Source: Pseudomonas defluvii (GTDB taxonomy: Bacteria; Pseudomonadota; Gammaproteobacteria; Pseudomonadales; Pseudomonadaceae). From it: 34,977 bases of DNA. The notes below the pieces were generated by a model. The model did no database searches, was not told the origin of the DNA, and worked only from the letters and a program-made list of their open reading frames with translations. Positions 8,046-16,607 of the stretch are shown here, in pieces (position 1 is the stretch's first letter; the number at the start of each line of letters is the position of its first letter). Location: positions 1 through 34,977 of the forward strand of contig NZ_MBPN01000054.1 of assembly GCF_001695625.1 (NCBI RefSeq), given 5' to 3'. The position numbers were made by a program, and so were the translations under genes.

Positions 8046-10043
8046 ATGCCCAGCCGTCGTGAGCGTGCCAACGCCATTCGTGCCCTCAGCATGGATGCCG
8101 TGCAAAAGGCCAACAGCGGCCACCCAGGTGCCCCTATGGGCATGGCGGATATCGCCGAAGTTCTTTGGCGTGACTACCTGAAGCACAACCCGAGCAACCC
8201 GGCTTTTGCCGACCGCGACCGCTTCGTGCTGTCGAACGGCCACGGTTCGATGCTGATTTACTCGCTGCTGCACCTGACCGGCTACGACCTGTCGATCGAC
8301 GACCTGAAGAACTTCCGTCAGTTGCACAGCCGTACCCCGGGCCACCCGGAGTATGGATACACCCCAGGTGTCGAGACCACCACCGGCCCGCTCGGTCAGG
8401 GCCTGGCCAACGCCGTGGGCTTCGCCATTGCCGAGAAGGTGCTGGGCGCCCAGTTCAACCGTGAAGGCCACAACGTCGTCGACCACCACACCTACGTTTT
8501 CCTGGGTGATGGCTGCATGATGGAAGGTATTTCCCATGAAGTCGCTTCCCTGGCCGGCACCCTGGGCCTGGGCAAGTTGATTGCCTTCTACGATGACAAC
8601 GGCATCTCCATCGATGGTGAAGTCGAAGGCTGGTTCACGGATGACACGCCGAAGCGTTTCGAAGCCTACAACTGGCAGGTGATCCGCAACGTCAACGGTC
8701 ACGATGCCGACGAGATCAAGACCGCCATCGAGACCGCTCGCAAGAGTGATAAGCCAACCCTGATCTGCTGCAAGACCATCATTGGTTTCGGTTCGCCGAA
8801 CAAGCAGGGCAAGGAAGACTGTCACGGTGCTCCACTGGGTAACGACGAAATCGCCCTGGCGCGCAAAGAGCTGAACTGGAACCACGGTCCATTCGAAATC
8901 CCGGCCGACATCTACGCCGAATGGGACGCCAAGGAAGCCGGCAAGGCTGTTGAGGCCGAATGGAGTGCTCGTTTTGACGCCTATGCCGCAGCCTTCCCTG
9001 AGCTGGCCAGCGAACTGAAACGTCGCCTGAGCGGTGAACTGCCGGCCGATTTCTCGGAAAAAGCCGCTGCCTACATCGCCGACGTTGCGGCCAAGGGCGA
9101 AACCATCGCCAGCCGCAAGGCCAGCCAGAACGCACTGAATGCCTTCGGCCCGTTGCTGCCTGAATTCCTTGGCGGTTCGGCTGACCTGGCCGGCTCCAAC
9201 CTGACCCTGTGGAAAGGCTGCAAGGGTGTCAGCGCTGAAGACGCCAGCGGTAACTACATGTTCTACGGCGTACGTGAGTTCGGCATGAGCGCCATCATGA
9301 ACGGCGTGGCCCTGCACGGTGGTTTCGTGCCGTACGGCGCGACCTTCCTGATCTTCATGGAATACGCCCGCAACGCTGTGCGCATGTCGGCGCTGATGAA
9401 GAAGCGTGTGCTGTATGTGTTCACCCACGACTCCATCGGCCTGGGCGAAGACGGCCCGACCCACCAGCCAATCGAGCAACTGGCCAGCCTGCGCTGCACG
9501 CCGAACCTGGACACCTGGCGCCCGGCCGATGCGGTCGAGTCGGCGGTGGCCTGGAAGTTCGCCGTTGAGCGTAACGACGGCCCGTCGGCACTGATCTTCT
9601 CGCGTCAGAACCTGCCACACCAGCCACGCGATGCGGCTCAAGTGGCGGATATCGCGCGTGGCGGTTATGTGCTCAAGGACAGCGTTGGCGAGCCAGAGCT
9701 GATCCTGATCGCCACCGGCTCGGAAGTGGGCCTGGCCGTTCAGGCCTACGACAAACTGACCGAGCAAGGCCGTAAGGTCCGTGTGGTATCGATGCCTTGC
9801 ACCACCGTGTTCGACGCCCAGGACGCTGGCTACAAGCAAGCCGTTCTGCCAGTCGAAGTTGGCGCACGTATCGCCATTGAAGCTGCTCACGCGGACTTCT
9901 GGTACAAGTACGTGGGCCTGGAAGGTCGCATCATCGGTATGACCACCTTCGGCGAGTCGGCCCCTGCGCCAGCCCTGTTCGAAGAATTCGGCTTCACCCT
10001 GGAGAACATCCTGGGCACCGCCGAAGAGCTGCTGGAAGACTGA
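8046..10043 (+). CDS. tkt: Transketolase
   Basis: 665 residues, full length. It moves two-carbon ketol units between sugar phosphates in the pentose-phosphate pathway, using thiamine diphosphate and a divalent metal. Visible features are the N-terminal substrate segment NSGHPGAPMG, the thiamine-diphosphate motif GDGCMMEG ending in DDN, TPGHPEYG, and the pyrimidine-domain stretch THDSIGLGEDGPTHQP. The C-terminal domain begins near residue 540. CAGGAG eight bases before the ATG fixes the start. It opens the run tkt-epd-pgk-fba, supplying erythrose 4-phosphate to the next enzyme. It diverges from arsR-metK across 260 bp. A REP-type hairpin follows it and may attenuate or stabilise the transcript. 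Confidence 0.97.
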   Translation: MPSRRERANAIRALSMDAVQKANSGHPGAPMGMADIAEVLWRDYLKHNPSNPAFADRDRFVLSNGHGSMLIYSLLHLTGYDLSIDDLKNFRQLHSRTPGHPEYGYTPGVETTTGPLGQGLANAVGFAIAEKVLGAQFNREGHNVVDHHTYVFLGDGCMMEGISHEVASLAGTLGLGKLIAFYDDNGISIDGEVEGWFTDDTPKRFEAYNWQVIRNVNGHDADEIKTAIETARKSDKPTLICCKTIIGFGSPNKQGKEDCHGAPLGNDEIALARKELNWNHGPFEIPADIYAEWDAKEAGKAVEAEWSARFDAYAAAFPELASELKRRLSGELPADFSEKAAAYIADVAAKGETIASRKASQNALNAFGPLLPEFLGGSADLAGSNLTLWKGCKGVSAEDASGNYMFYGVREFGMSAIMNGVALHGGFVPYGATFLIFMEYARNAVRMSALMKKRVLYVFTHDSIGLGEDGPTHQPIEQLASLRCTPNLDTWRPADAVESAVAWKFAVERNDGPSALIFSRQNLPHQPRDAAQVADIARGGYVLKDSVGEPELILIATGSEVGLAVQAYDKLTEQGRKVRVVSMPCTTVFDAQDAGYKQAVLPVEVGARIAIEAAHADFWYKYVGLEGRIIGMTTFGESAPAPALFEEFGFTLENILGTAEELLED

Positions 10044-10052
10044 TCGCGTTGC

Positions 10053-10140
10053 CCTGTGGGGGCTGGTGTCGGCGTTTCGCCGGCAAACCAGCGCCCACAG
10101 GGGCATCGAGATTCCTGTGGGCGCTGGCGTGCCAGCGATT
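10053..10140. repeat. REP hairpin plus a third REP core between tkt and epd
   Basis: The arms CCTGTGGGGGCTGGT (10053-10067) and ACCAGCGCCCACAGG (10087-10101) pair at 14 of 15 positions and enclose a second stem (TGTCGGCG with CGCCGGCA). A further direct copy of the core, CCTGTGGGCGCTGG, starts at 10114. It is the same REP family as at 12-140. In an operon such elements can stabilise upstream mRNA or block read-through; which applies here cannot be told. Confidence 0.82.
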
Positions 10141-10197
10141 GAACGCACCGCGTTTTCCACAGGCTGCAGAATAACGCTTCTGTTCCGTGAGCATTCT

Positions 10198-11265
10198 ATG
10201 TCCCAACCGCGCCCTTATAGAGTTGCACTCAACGGCTATGGCCGTATTGGTCGTTGTGTCTTGCGTGCTTTGTTCGAGCGCGGGTCGAAGGCCGGTTTCG
10301 AGATCGTCGCCTTGAACGATCTGGCTGATCAGGCCAGCCTCGAGTACCTCACGCGCTTTGACTCCACCCATGGACGTTTCCCCGGTGAGGTGAAGGTCGA
10401 CGGCGATTGCCTGCACATCAACGGCGACTGCGTGAAAGTACTGCGCAGTGCAACCCCGGAAGGTATCGACTGGGCTGCACTGGATATCGATCTGGTGCTG
10501 GAGTGCTCCGGTGCCTATAACACCCGCGCCGATGGCCAACGGTTTCTGGATGCCGGTGCGCCACGTGTGCTGTTTTCCCAGCCGATGGCGAGCGAGGCAG
10601 ATGTCGACGCCACCATCGTCTATGGCATCAACCAGGGCTGCCTGATCGGGCATGAGCGTCTGGTCTCGAACGCATCCTGTACCACCAACTGCGGTGTGCC
10701 GCTGTTACGGGTGCTGGATGAGGCCTTTGGCCTTGAGTATGTGTCGATCACGACCATTCACTCGGCGATGAACGATCAGCCCGTCATTGATGCCTATCAT
10801 CACGAAGACCTGCGCCGCACGCGTTCGGCCTTCCAGTCCGTGATTCCGGTTTCCACGGGCCTGGCGCGAGGTATCGAGCGCCTGTTGCCGGAACTTGCCG
10901 GTCGAATCCAGGCCAAAGCGGTACGGGTGCCGACGGTGAACGTTTCGTGCCTGGATATCACCCTGCAGACCTCGCGCGACACTGATGCCGCGCAGGTCAA
11001 TCAGGTACTCCGTGAAGCAGCCTTGAGTGGCCCGCTGCACGGCCTGCTGGCCTACACTGAATTGCCGCATGCCAGCTGCGACTTTAACCATGACCCGCAT
11101 TCGGCCATTGTCGATGCCAGCCAGACCCGTGTTTCCGGCCCCCGGCTGGTGAACCTGTTGGCCTGGTTCGACAACGAATGGGGTTTCGCCAACCGTATGC
11201 TCGACGTCGCCGGTCATTACCTGCGTGTCGCCGACCCCACTTGCACCACTCGCAAACAGCCCTGA
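10198..11265 (+). CDS. epd: D-erythrose-4-phosphate dehydrogenase
   Basis: 355 residues of the GAPDH superfamily. Epd oxidises erythrose 4-phosphate with NAD+ to 4-phosphoerythronate, the first step of DXP-dependent pyridoxal-phosphate synthesis. The Rossmann motif NGYGRIGR is near residue 13. The active-site Cys lies in ASCTTNC, followed by the catalytic-His segment TTIHSAMNDQ; the conserved C-terminal WFDNEWGF is present. The HSAMNDQ signature and the position between tkt and pgk favour Epd over a glycolytic GAPDH. The ATG at 10198 is chosen because the frame upstream runs through REP sequence. pgk starts 12 bp after its stop, so the two are co-transcribed. Confidence 0.93.
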   Translation: MSQPRPYRVALNGYGRIGRCVLRALFERGSKAGFEIVALNDLADQASLEYLTRFDSTHGRFPGEVKVDGDCLHINGDCVKVLRSATPEGIDWAALDIDLVLECSGAYNTRADGQRFLDAGAPRVLFSQPMASEADVDATIVYGINQGCLIGHERLVSNASCTTNCGVPLLRVLDEAFGLEYVSITTIHSAMNDQPVIDAYHHEDLRRTRSAFQSVIPVSTGLARGIERLLPELAGRIQAKAVRVPTVNVSCLDITLQTSRDTDAAQVNQVLREAALSGPLHGLLAYTELPHASCDFNHDPHSAIVDASQTRVSGPRLVNLLAWFDNEWGFANRMLDVAGHYLRVADPTCTTRKQP

Positions 11266-11277
11266 AGGACTGCATTC

Positions 11278-12441
11278 ATGACCGTTTTGAAGATGACCGA
11301 CCTCGATCTGCACGGTAAGCGCGTACTGATCCGCGAAGACCTCAACGTTCCTGTCAAGGACGGTGTGGTTGCCAGCGATGCGCGTATCCTTGCTTCGCTG
11401 CCGACCATCAAGCTGGCCTTGGAAAAGGGTGCGGCCGTGATGGTTTGCTCTCACCTGGGGCGTCCGAGCGAAGGCGAGTTTTCCGCCGAAAACAGCCTTA
11501 AGCCGGTTGCCGACTACCTCAGCAAGGCGCTGGGTCGCGATGTACCGCTGATCGCCGATTACCTCGATGGCGTTGAGGTCAAGGCTGGTGACGTTGTGCT
11601 GTTCGAGAACGTGCGCTTCAACAAGGGTGAGAAGAAGAACGCCGATGAACTGGCCCAGAAGTACGCCGCCCTGTGCGACGTCTTCGTCATGGATGCGTTC
11701 GGTACTGCTCACCGCGCCGAGGGTTCGACCCACGGCGTTGCCAAGTTCGCCAAGGTCGCGGCGGCGGGCCCTCTGCTGGCCGCTGAGCTGGACGCGCTGG
11801 GCAAGGCGCTGGGCGCCCCGGCCAAGCCAATGGCGGCCATCGTTGCCGGCTCCAAGGTTTCCACCAAGCTGGACGTACTGAACAGCCTGAGCCAGATCTG
11901 CGATCAACTGATCGTCGGTGGTGGCATCGCCAACACCTTCCTGGCGGCAGCGGGCTACAAGGTCGGCAAGTCGCTGTACGAACCTGATCTGGTTGAAACC
12001 GCCAAAGCCATTGCTGCCAAGGTCAGCGTGCCGCTGCCAGTGGATGTGGTGGTTGCCAAGGAATTTGCCGAAAGCGCTGCTGCCACCGTCAAGGCCGTTG
12101 CTGACGTTGCCGATGACGACATGATCCTCGATATCGGGCCGAAAACCGCCGAGCACTTTGCCGAGCTGCTGAAGTCCTCCAAGACCATTCTCTGGAACGG
12201 TCCGGTTGGCGTCTTCGAGTTCGACCAGTTCGGTAATGGCACCAAGGTACTGGCGCACGCCATCGCCCAGAGCGAAGCGTTCTCCATTGCCGGTGGTGGC
12301 GACACCCTGGCCGCTATCGACAAGTATGGTGTTGGTGCTGATATCTCCTACATTTCTACTGGCGGTGGTGCCTTCCTCGAATTCGTCGAGGGCAAGGTCT
12401 TGCCGGCGGTCGACATGCTGGAACAACGGGCCAAGGCCTGA
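11278..12441 (+). CDS. pgk: Phosphoglycerate kinase
   Basis: 387 residues, normal length. It interconverts 1,3-bisphosphoglycerate and 3-phosphoglycerate with ADP/ATP. The N-terminal signature RVLIREDLNVPVKDG, substrate-binding residues in SHLGRPSEGEFS, the domain linker VAGSKVSTKLDVL and the C-terminal nucleotide loop GGGDTLAAIDKYG are all seen. TGAAGGAC precedes the ATG. It lies 12 bp after epd. In pseudomonads, which generally lack phosphofructokinase, the enzyme works with Fba mainly in gluconeogenesis and triose recycling. A small lipoprotein gene follows after 32 bp. Confidence 0.97.
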   Translation: MTVLKMTDLDLHGKRVLIREDLNVPVKDGVVASDARILASLPTIKLALEKGAAVMVCSHLGRPSEGEFSAENSLKPVADYLSKALGRDVPLIADYLDGVEVKAGDVVLFENVRFNKGEKKNADELAQKYAALCDVFVMDAFGTAHRAEGSTHGVAKFAKVAAAGPLLAAELDALGKALGAPAKPMAAIVAGSKVSTKLDVLNSLSQICDQLIVGGGIANTFLAAAGYKVGKSLYEPDLVETAKAIAAKVSVPLPVDVVVAKEFAESAAATVKAVADVADDDMILDIGPKTAEHFAELLKSSKTILWNGPVGVFEFDQFGNGTKVLAHAIAQSEAFSIAGGGDTLAAIDKYGVGADISYISTGGGAFLEFVEGKVLPAVDMLEQRAKA

Positions 12442-12473
12442 ATCGTTCAGTGCCTGGTAAAGGGAGCAGCCTG

Positions 12474-12692
12474 ATGGTCAAACTATTGCCTGTGGTGATC
12501 CTGGCGGCAGTGCTGAGTGGCTGCTCCAGCACGGCCGCGCCTGAGGCGAACCAGGCGGGTGTGTCGAAGGGCGGCTGCTACCAGTCTGAATGGCAGGCCG
12601 AAACCGCGCCGGTCATCAGTAAAAGGCTTGGCCCGGATGGTCTGGAAAAGTATGACGACGAGCATCAGCGTCAGGCGCATGGTTGCCCTTGA
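12474..12692 (+). CDS. Small hypothetical lipoprotein
   Basis: A 72-residue protein beginning MVKLLPVVILAAVLSGCSS, a clear lipoprotein signal with the lipobox LSGC (lipidated Cys 17). The mature part of about 55 residues has two more cysteines (GGCYQSEW and the penultimate Cys) that could pair, and no family I recognise. AGGGAG lies eight bases before the ATG, and the gene is 32 bp downstream of pgk, so it should be expressed with it. It is likely anchored in the outer or inner membrane facing the periplasm. Its presence between two gluconeogenic enzymes gives no hint of function. Confidence 0.75.
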   Translation: MVKLLPVVILAAVLSGCSSTAAPEANQAGVSKGGCYQSEWQAETAPVISKRLGPDGLEKYDDEHQRQAHGCP

Positions 12693-12749
12693 GTGATTCA
12701 GTGATTCAATGCAACCCGCTGACCGTGTTGTGGTCTTAGAGGACATGTG

Positions 12750-13070
12750 ATGAAACGCGTTCTGGCCCTGATGGGCTTGGCGACACTGGCAGGCTGCGTG
12801 AGCAATCCTCAGCCGGTTGCGGGTAACTGGACACGCTGGGTGTGCGACAGTCAGGCAGAAGTGTTCTGGCGCTTTGCCGATAGCCACCAGCAGTCCATGG
12901 ATGTTCGACTGGGCGGCGGCGACCGGGTCTATCGGCTCAAGCCTGAGCCGGGGGCTTCCGGAGCGCTGTACAGCGATGGCGTATTGGCCTTCCACACCCA
13001 AGGTAACGAAGGCTTGGTGTACTGGGTAGCAACCAACGATTTGATAGGACGGGGCTGCAAGGCACCGTGA
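12750..13070 (+). CDS. MliC-like lipoprotein (putative lysozyme-inhibitor fold)
   Basis: 106 residues with a lipoprotein signal ending LAGCVS (Cys about 16). The mature domain has the order seen in the MliC/PliC family of C-type lysozyme inhibitors: an early VCDS, a strand region, a central ASGALYSDGVLAFHTQGNEG resembling the family's SGA-YSDG...GNEA signature, and a late Cys (GRGC) that would pair with the first. Such proteins sit in the outer membrane or periplasm and protect peptidoglycan. The ATG at 12750 has AGAGGA six bases upstream; an overlapping GTG at 12747 is less likely. It lies between the pgk-linked lipoprotein and fba. Family assignment is moderate; inhibition of lysozyme is inferred. 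Confidence 0.65.
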   Translation: MKRVLALMGLATLAGCVSNPQPVAGNWTRWVCDSQAEVFWRFADSHQQSMDVRLGGGDRVYRLKPEPGASGALYSDGVLAFHTQGNEGLVYWVATNDLIGRGCKAP

Positions 13071-13170
13071 CTGGCCGGGCCAGCGTGCGCTGGTCCACAC
13101 TACTTGAATAGCAGCCGCCGCTACGGCAGGCTTGCACGATTAACGACCCTCGTCGGGAGAGACACATAAC

Positions 13171-14235
13171 ATGGCACTCATTAGCATGCGCCAGATGCTG
13201 GACCACGCCGCTGAATTTGGCTACGGCGTTCCAGCTTTCAACGTCAACAACCTTGAGCAAATGCGCGCCATCATGGAAGCGGCCGACAAGACCGACTCTC
13301 CGGTGATCGTCCAGGCCTCGGCCGGTGCCCGTAAATACGCTGGCGCCCCATTCCTGCGTCACCTGATCCTGGCCGCAATCGAAGAATTCCCGCATATCCC
13401 GGTGTGCATGCACCAGGACCACGGCACCAGCCCGGATGTCTGCCAGCGTTCGATTCAGCTGGGTTTCAGCTCGGTCATGATGGACGGCTCGCTGGGTGAA
13501 GACGGCAAGACGCCAACCGACTACGAGTACAACGTTCGCGTTACTCAGCAGACCGTGGCCTTGGCTCACGCCTGTGGCGTTTCCGTAGAAGGTGAGCTGG
13601 GCTGCCTGGGCTCGCTGGAAACCGGTATGGCCGGCGAAGAAGACGGCATTGGTGCAGAAGGCGTGCTGGATCACAGCCAGATGCTGACCGACCCTGAAGA
13701 AGCGGCAGACTTCGTCAAGAAGACTCAGGTCGATGCCCTGGCCATTGCCATCGGCACCAGCCACGGCGCGTACAAGTTCACCAAGCCGCCAACCGGTGAC
13801 ATCCTGGCAATCGAGCGTATCAAGGAAATCCACAAGCGCATTCCTAACACCCACCTGGTGATGCACGGTTCTTCTTCGGTTCCGCAAGAGTGGCTGGCGA
13901 TCATCAACCAGTACGGCGGTGAGATCAAAGAGACCTACGGCGTACCGGTTGAAGAAATCGTCGAAGGCATCAAGTACGGCGTGCGCAAGGTCAACATCGA
14001 CACTGACTTGCGTCTGGCCTCTACCGGTGCGATGCGCCGTCACATGGCGATGAACCCAAGCGAGTTCGACCCACGCAAGTTCTTCGCCGAAACCGTCAAG
14101 GCCATGCGTGACGTCTGCATCGCCCGCTACGAAGCCTTCGGTACTGCCGGTAATGCCTCGAAGATCAAGCCGATCTCCCTGGAAGGCATGTTCCAGCGTT
14201 ATGCCAAAGGTGAGCTGGCTGCCAAGGTCAACTAA
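13171..14235 (+). CDS. fba: Class II fructose-1,6-bisphosphate aldolase
   Basis: 354 residues, the length of the longer class II (zinc-dependent) aldolases. It interconverts fructose 1,6-bisphosphate with dihydroxyacetone phosphate and glyceraldehyde 3-phosphate. Zinc and catalytic segments are visible: the His-Asp cluster CMHQDHGTSPD, SVEGELGCLG, GTSHGAYKF (zinc His) and LVMHGSSSVPQEW (zinc His). The C-terminal NIDTDLRLASTGAMRR holds the phosphate-binding Asn-Ile-Asp-Thr-Asp. GGGAGAG lies upstream of the ATG. It ends the tkt-epd-pgk run and is followed by an intrinsic terminator. Its likely main flux is gluconeogenic, as in other pseudomonads. Confidence 0.97.
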   Translation: MALISMRQMLDHAAEFGYGVPAFNVNNLEQMRAIMEAADKTDSPVIVQASAGARKYAGAPFLRHLILAAIEEFPHIPVCMHQDHGTSPDVCQRSIQLGFSSVMMDGSLGEDGKTPTDYEYNVRVTQQTVALAHACGVSVEGELGCLGSLETGMAGEEDGIGAEGVLDHSQMLTDPEEAADFVKKTQVDALAIAIGTSHGAYKFTKPPTGDILAIERIKEIHKRIPNTHLVMHGSSSVPQEWLAIINQYGGEIKETYGVPVEEIVEGIKYGVRKVNIDTDLRLASTGAMRRHMAMNPSEFDPRKFFAETVKAMRDVCIARYEAFGTAGNASKIKPISLEGMFQRYAKGELAAKVN

Positions 14236-14249
14236 GCCCGGTAACCCGG

Positions 14250-14280
14250 AAAACCCGCAGCGATGCGGGTTTTTTGTTTT
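14250..14280 (+). terminator. Intrinsic terminator of fba
   Basis: The stem AAAACCCGCA (14250-14259) pairs with TGCGGGTTTT (14264-14273) around the loop GCGA and is followed by TTGTTTTTG. It lies 15 bp after the fba stop and closes the carbon-metabolism block. Confidence 0.93.
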
Positions 14281-14281
14281 T

Positions 14282-14312
14282 GCGAGCCAAGCACAGGACC
14301 GTGTTGGCTCGC
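14282..14312. other. Second hairpin downstream of fba
   Basis: The arms GCGAGCCAA (14282-14290) and TTGGCTCGC (14304-14312) are perfectly complementary, and the stem continues through CAC/GTG after one unpaired base. There is no T-run. It lies between the fba terminator and the response-regulator gene, and could be a transcription or RNA-stability element. Between it and 14449 I see no further recognisable signal. Confidence 0.55.
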
Positions 14313-14449
14313 TCGGACAGACCGTTAGTCGGTGAGCGCCCGTTTCATTACGTGATCACGGGATGCTGGCTTCAGATTTATGGCCGCCACGACTAGAGTT
14401 AGGTTCATATTTCAGCCGAAGTAGAGATCGGTCTCATAAGAGAAGCAGC

Positions 14450-16570
14450 ATGGATTGCGCGCATACTCAGCATCAAAACGGCAACTCGGTGTTGCTGGTC
14501 GTTGATGATTACCCTGAAAACCTGATCAGCATGCGGGCGCTGTTGGCCCGGCGAGACTGGCAGGTACTGACGGCAAGCTCCGGGAGAGAAGCGCTGAGCG
14601 CGCTGCTCGAGCATGAAGTGGACCTCGTACTGCTTGATGTGCAAATGCCGGAGATGGATGGATTCGAAGTGGCCCGCCTGATGCGTGGCAGCCAGCGTAC
14701 ACGCATGACCCCGATTATTTTCCTGACAGCCAATGAGCAGTCCCAGGCGTCTGTGCTCAAGGGCTATGCCAGCGGGGCTGTTGATTACCTGTTCAAGCCT
14801 TTTGACCCGCAAATTCTCAAGCCCAAGGTGCAGACACTGCTTGAACAGCAGCGCAATCGCCGTGAGCTGCAACGCCTGAGTCGCGATCTGGAGGCGGCGC
14901 GCGCTTTCAATGCGTCGGTGCTTGAAAATGCCGCTGAAGGCATCCTGGTCGTGGCCGAGAATGGCCTCATCGAGTTTGCAAATCCGGCGATTTCACGCTT
15001 GCTTGAAATGCCCGTCGAGCGTTTGCAAGGTGTGGATCTGCTGACCTTCCTGCAGACGCCAGAGGCTACCCTATGGCGCGATTCAGCGTTCTACCAGGCT
15101 TACCAGAGCCGTGAAATCTACCGCCTGCATGATGCTGTGCTGCGTACCGGAACCGGCCAGTTGCTGCCGGTGGCATTGTCCTGCGCGCCGCTGCCTGGCG
15201 AGCAGCAGGCGATGGTTGTGACGGTGTTGGACATGTCAGTAGTGCGCAACCTGCATCAGCAGCTTGAACATCAGGCGGTCACTGATCCGTTGACCGGCCT
15301 GCTCAATCGCCGGGGGTTCTGTCAGGCAGCAGAGAGCGTGTTGCTGCGCAGTGAGCATTCCCAAAAGGCGCAGGCCCTGATGTACCTGGACCTGGATGGC
15401 TTCAAGCGCGTCAACGATACGCTGGGTCATGAAGCCGGCGACCGGGTGTTGCATTGGGTGGCCGAGCAACTGAAGGATTGCCTGGGGGCGCATGCGATCC
15501 TCGGGCGCATGGGCGGTGATGAGTTTACCGCCCTGCTTGATGCGCTGGACTACCCGGAGCAGGCGGCTCGTTTCGCGGAAAGGCTGATCGAACGGATGTC
15601 GATCTGCCAATTGATCGATGGCATGGAAGTCACCTTGGGCGTCAGCATCGGCATTGCCACGTGCCCCGATTGCGATGCCGGCCTTGCCGAGTTGCTGCGT
15701 GCCGCCGATGCGGCCATGTACGCGGCGAAACAGGCGGGTCGTCAGCAGTACCGCTATTACGATCAGGAGCTCAATGGGCGTGCACGTTCACGCTTGATGC
15801 TCGAAGACAGCGTGCGTGATGCCATCGAGAACCACGATTTCAACCTGGTCTATCAGCCGCAGGTTGCATTTGCCGATGGCCGCTTGCGAGGCTTCGAGGC
15901 GCTGTTGCGCTGGCAGCACCCAAGTGTTGGCGATGTGCCGCCAGGGTTGTTCATTCCGTTGCTGGAGGAGGCCCGGCTGATTACCAGGCTGGCCAGTTGG
16001 ATCTATCAGCGGGGCGCCGCGCAGCGCAAGTCCTGGGGGAATGTGTTAGGGGCTGACGTCGTGTTGAGTATCAGCCTGAGTCGGGCCCAGTTCTCGATGC
16101 CGAACCTGGCCGAAGAGCTCGGGCGGGTCATTCAGGGCCATGGTCTGATACCCGCGCAGTTGGAGCTCGAGGTTGCTGAAACTTCGTTGAACTTCAGTAA
16201 CGATATCGTGCTAAAGCAATTGCAGCGCCTACGGCAATTGGGAGTGCGGGTGGCGCTGGACGACTTTGGCGCCGGCGACTGTTCATTGCGCATGCTGCGC
16301 GATTTGCCGATAGACACCCTTAAACTCGACCGCCATCTGGTTGCCAGGTTGCCCGAGTCGACGATGGATGCAGTACTGGTTCGCGCCGTCATTGAATTGT
16401 GTCGGCAGTACGGAATCAGCGTGATTGCCGAGGGGGTCGAGTCACGTGCTCAGGCCGACTGGCTTCGGACCAATGGGTGTGAGTACGTCCAGGGCTTTTT
16501 GGTGGCGCACCCATTGACGACCGAGGATGCGGGGGCTTTTCCGGCGTTTTTTGACTGGCAGCACAGGTAG
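14450..16570 (+). CDS. Response regulator with REC, PAS, GGDEF and EAL domains
   Basis: 706 residues. The REC domain (about 15-135) has phosphoacceptor Asp 63 in LLDVQMP and the conserved LTAN and FKPF. A PAS domain (about 145-265) follows. The GGDEF motif is intact at 355-359, so cyclic-di-GMP synthesis is expected, but the RxxD inhibitory site ahead of it is absent (GAHA aligns there). The EAL domain starts with EALLRW (Glu 483) and keeps DDFGAG (Asp 604/605), Lys 625, EGVES (Glu 661) and the QGF Gln. The metal-ligand Asn of the usual VNLS motif is Ser 542 (SISLS). Phosphodiesterase activity may therefore be weak or lost. No cognate histidine kinase lies nearby. The ATG at 14450 follows AAGAGAAG. 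Confidence 0.92.
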   Translation: MDCAHTQHQNGNSVLLVVDDYPENLISMRALLARRDWQVLTASSGREALSALLEHEVDLVLLDVQMPEMDGFEVARLMRGSQRTRMTPIIFLTANEQSQASVLKGYASGAVDYLFKPFDPQILKPKVQTLLEQQRNRRELQRLSRDLEAARAFNASVLENAAEGILVVAENGLIEFANPAISRLLEMPVERLQGVDLLTFLQTPEATLWRDSAFYQAYQSREIYRLHDAVLRTGTGQLLPVALSCAPLPGEQQAMVVTVLDMSVVRNLHQQLEHQAVTDPLTGLLNRRGFCQAAESVLLRSEHSQKAQALMYLDLDGFKRVNDTLGHEAGDRVLHWVAEQLKDCLGAHAILGRMGGDEFTALLDALDYPEQAARFAERLIERMSICQLIDGMEVTLGVSIGIATCPDCDAGLAELLRAADAAMYAAKQAGRQQYRYYDQELNGRARSRLMLEDSVRDAIENHDFNLVYQPQVAFADGRLRGFEALLRWQHPSVGDVPPGLFIPLLEEARLITRLASWIYQRGAAQRKSWGNVLGADVVLSISLSRAQFSMPNLAEELGRVIQGHGLIPAQLELEVAETSLNFSNDIVLKQLQRLRQLGVRVALDDFGAGDCSLRMLRDLPIDTLKLDRHLVARLPESTMDAVLVRAVIELCRQYGISVIAEGVESRAQADWLRTNGCEYVQGFLVAHPLTTEDAGAFPAFFDWQHR

Positions 16571-16607
16571 TTGGTTACACTGCGTCTTTATCTATTCAGC
16601 TGTAGCC

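Noticed and set aside
8016..10160. 714-codon open frame opposite tkt
   Set aside because: It is antisense to tkt, a codon-bias shadow with no recognisable motif.
10066..10197. In-frame 44-codon extension of epd
   Set aside because: It is translated REP sequence; the GAPDH fold begins right after the ATG at 10198.
10705..12426. 573-codon open frame opposite epd and pgk
   Set aside because: It spans two real genes on the other strand; shadow composition and no domain.
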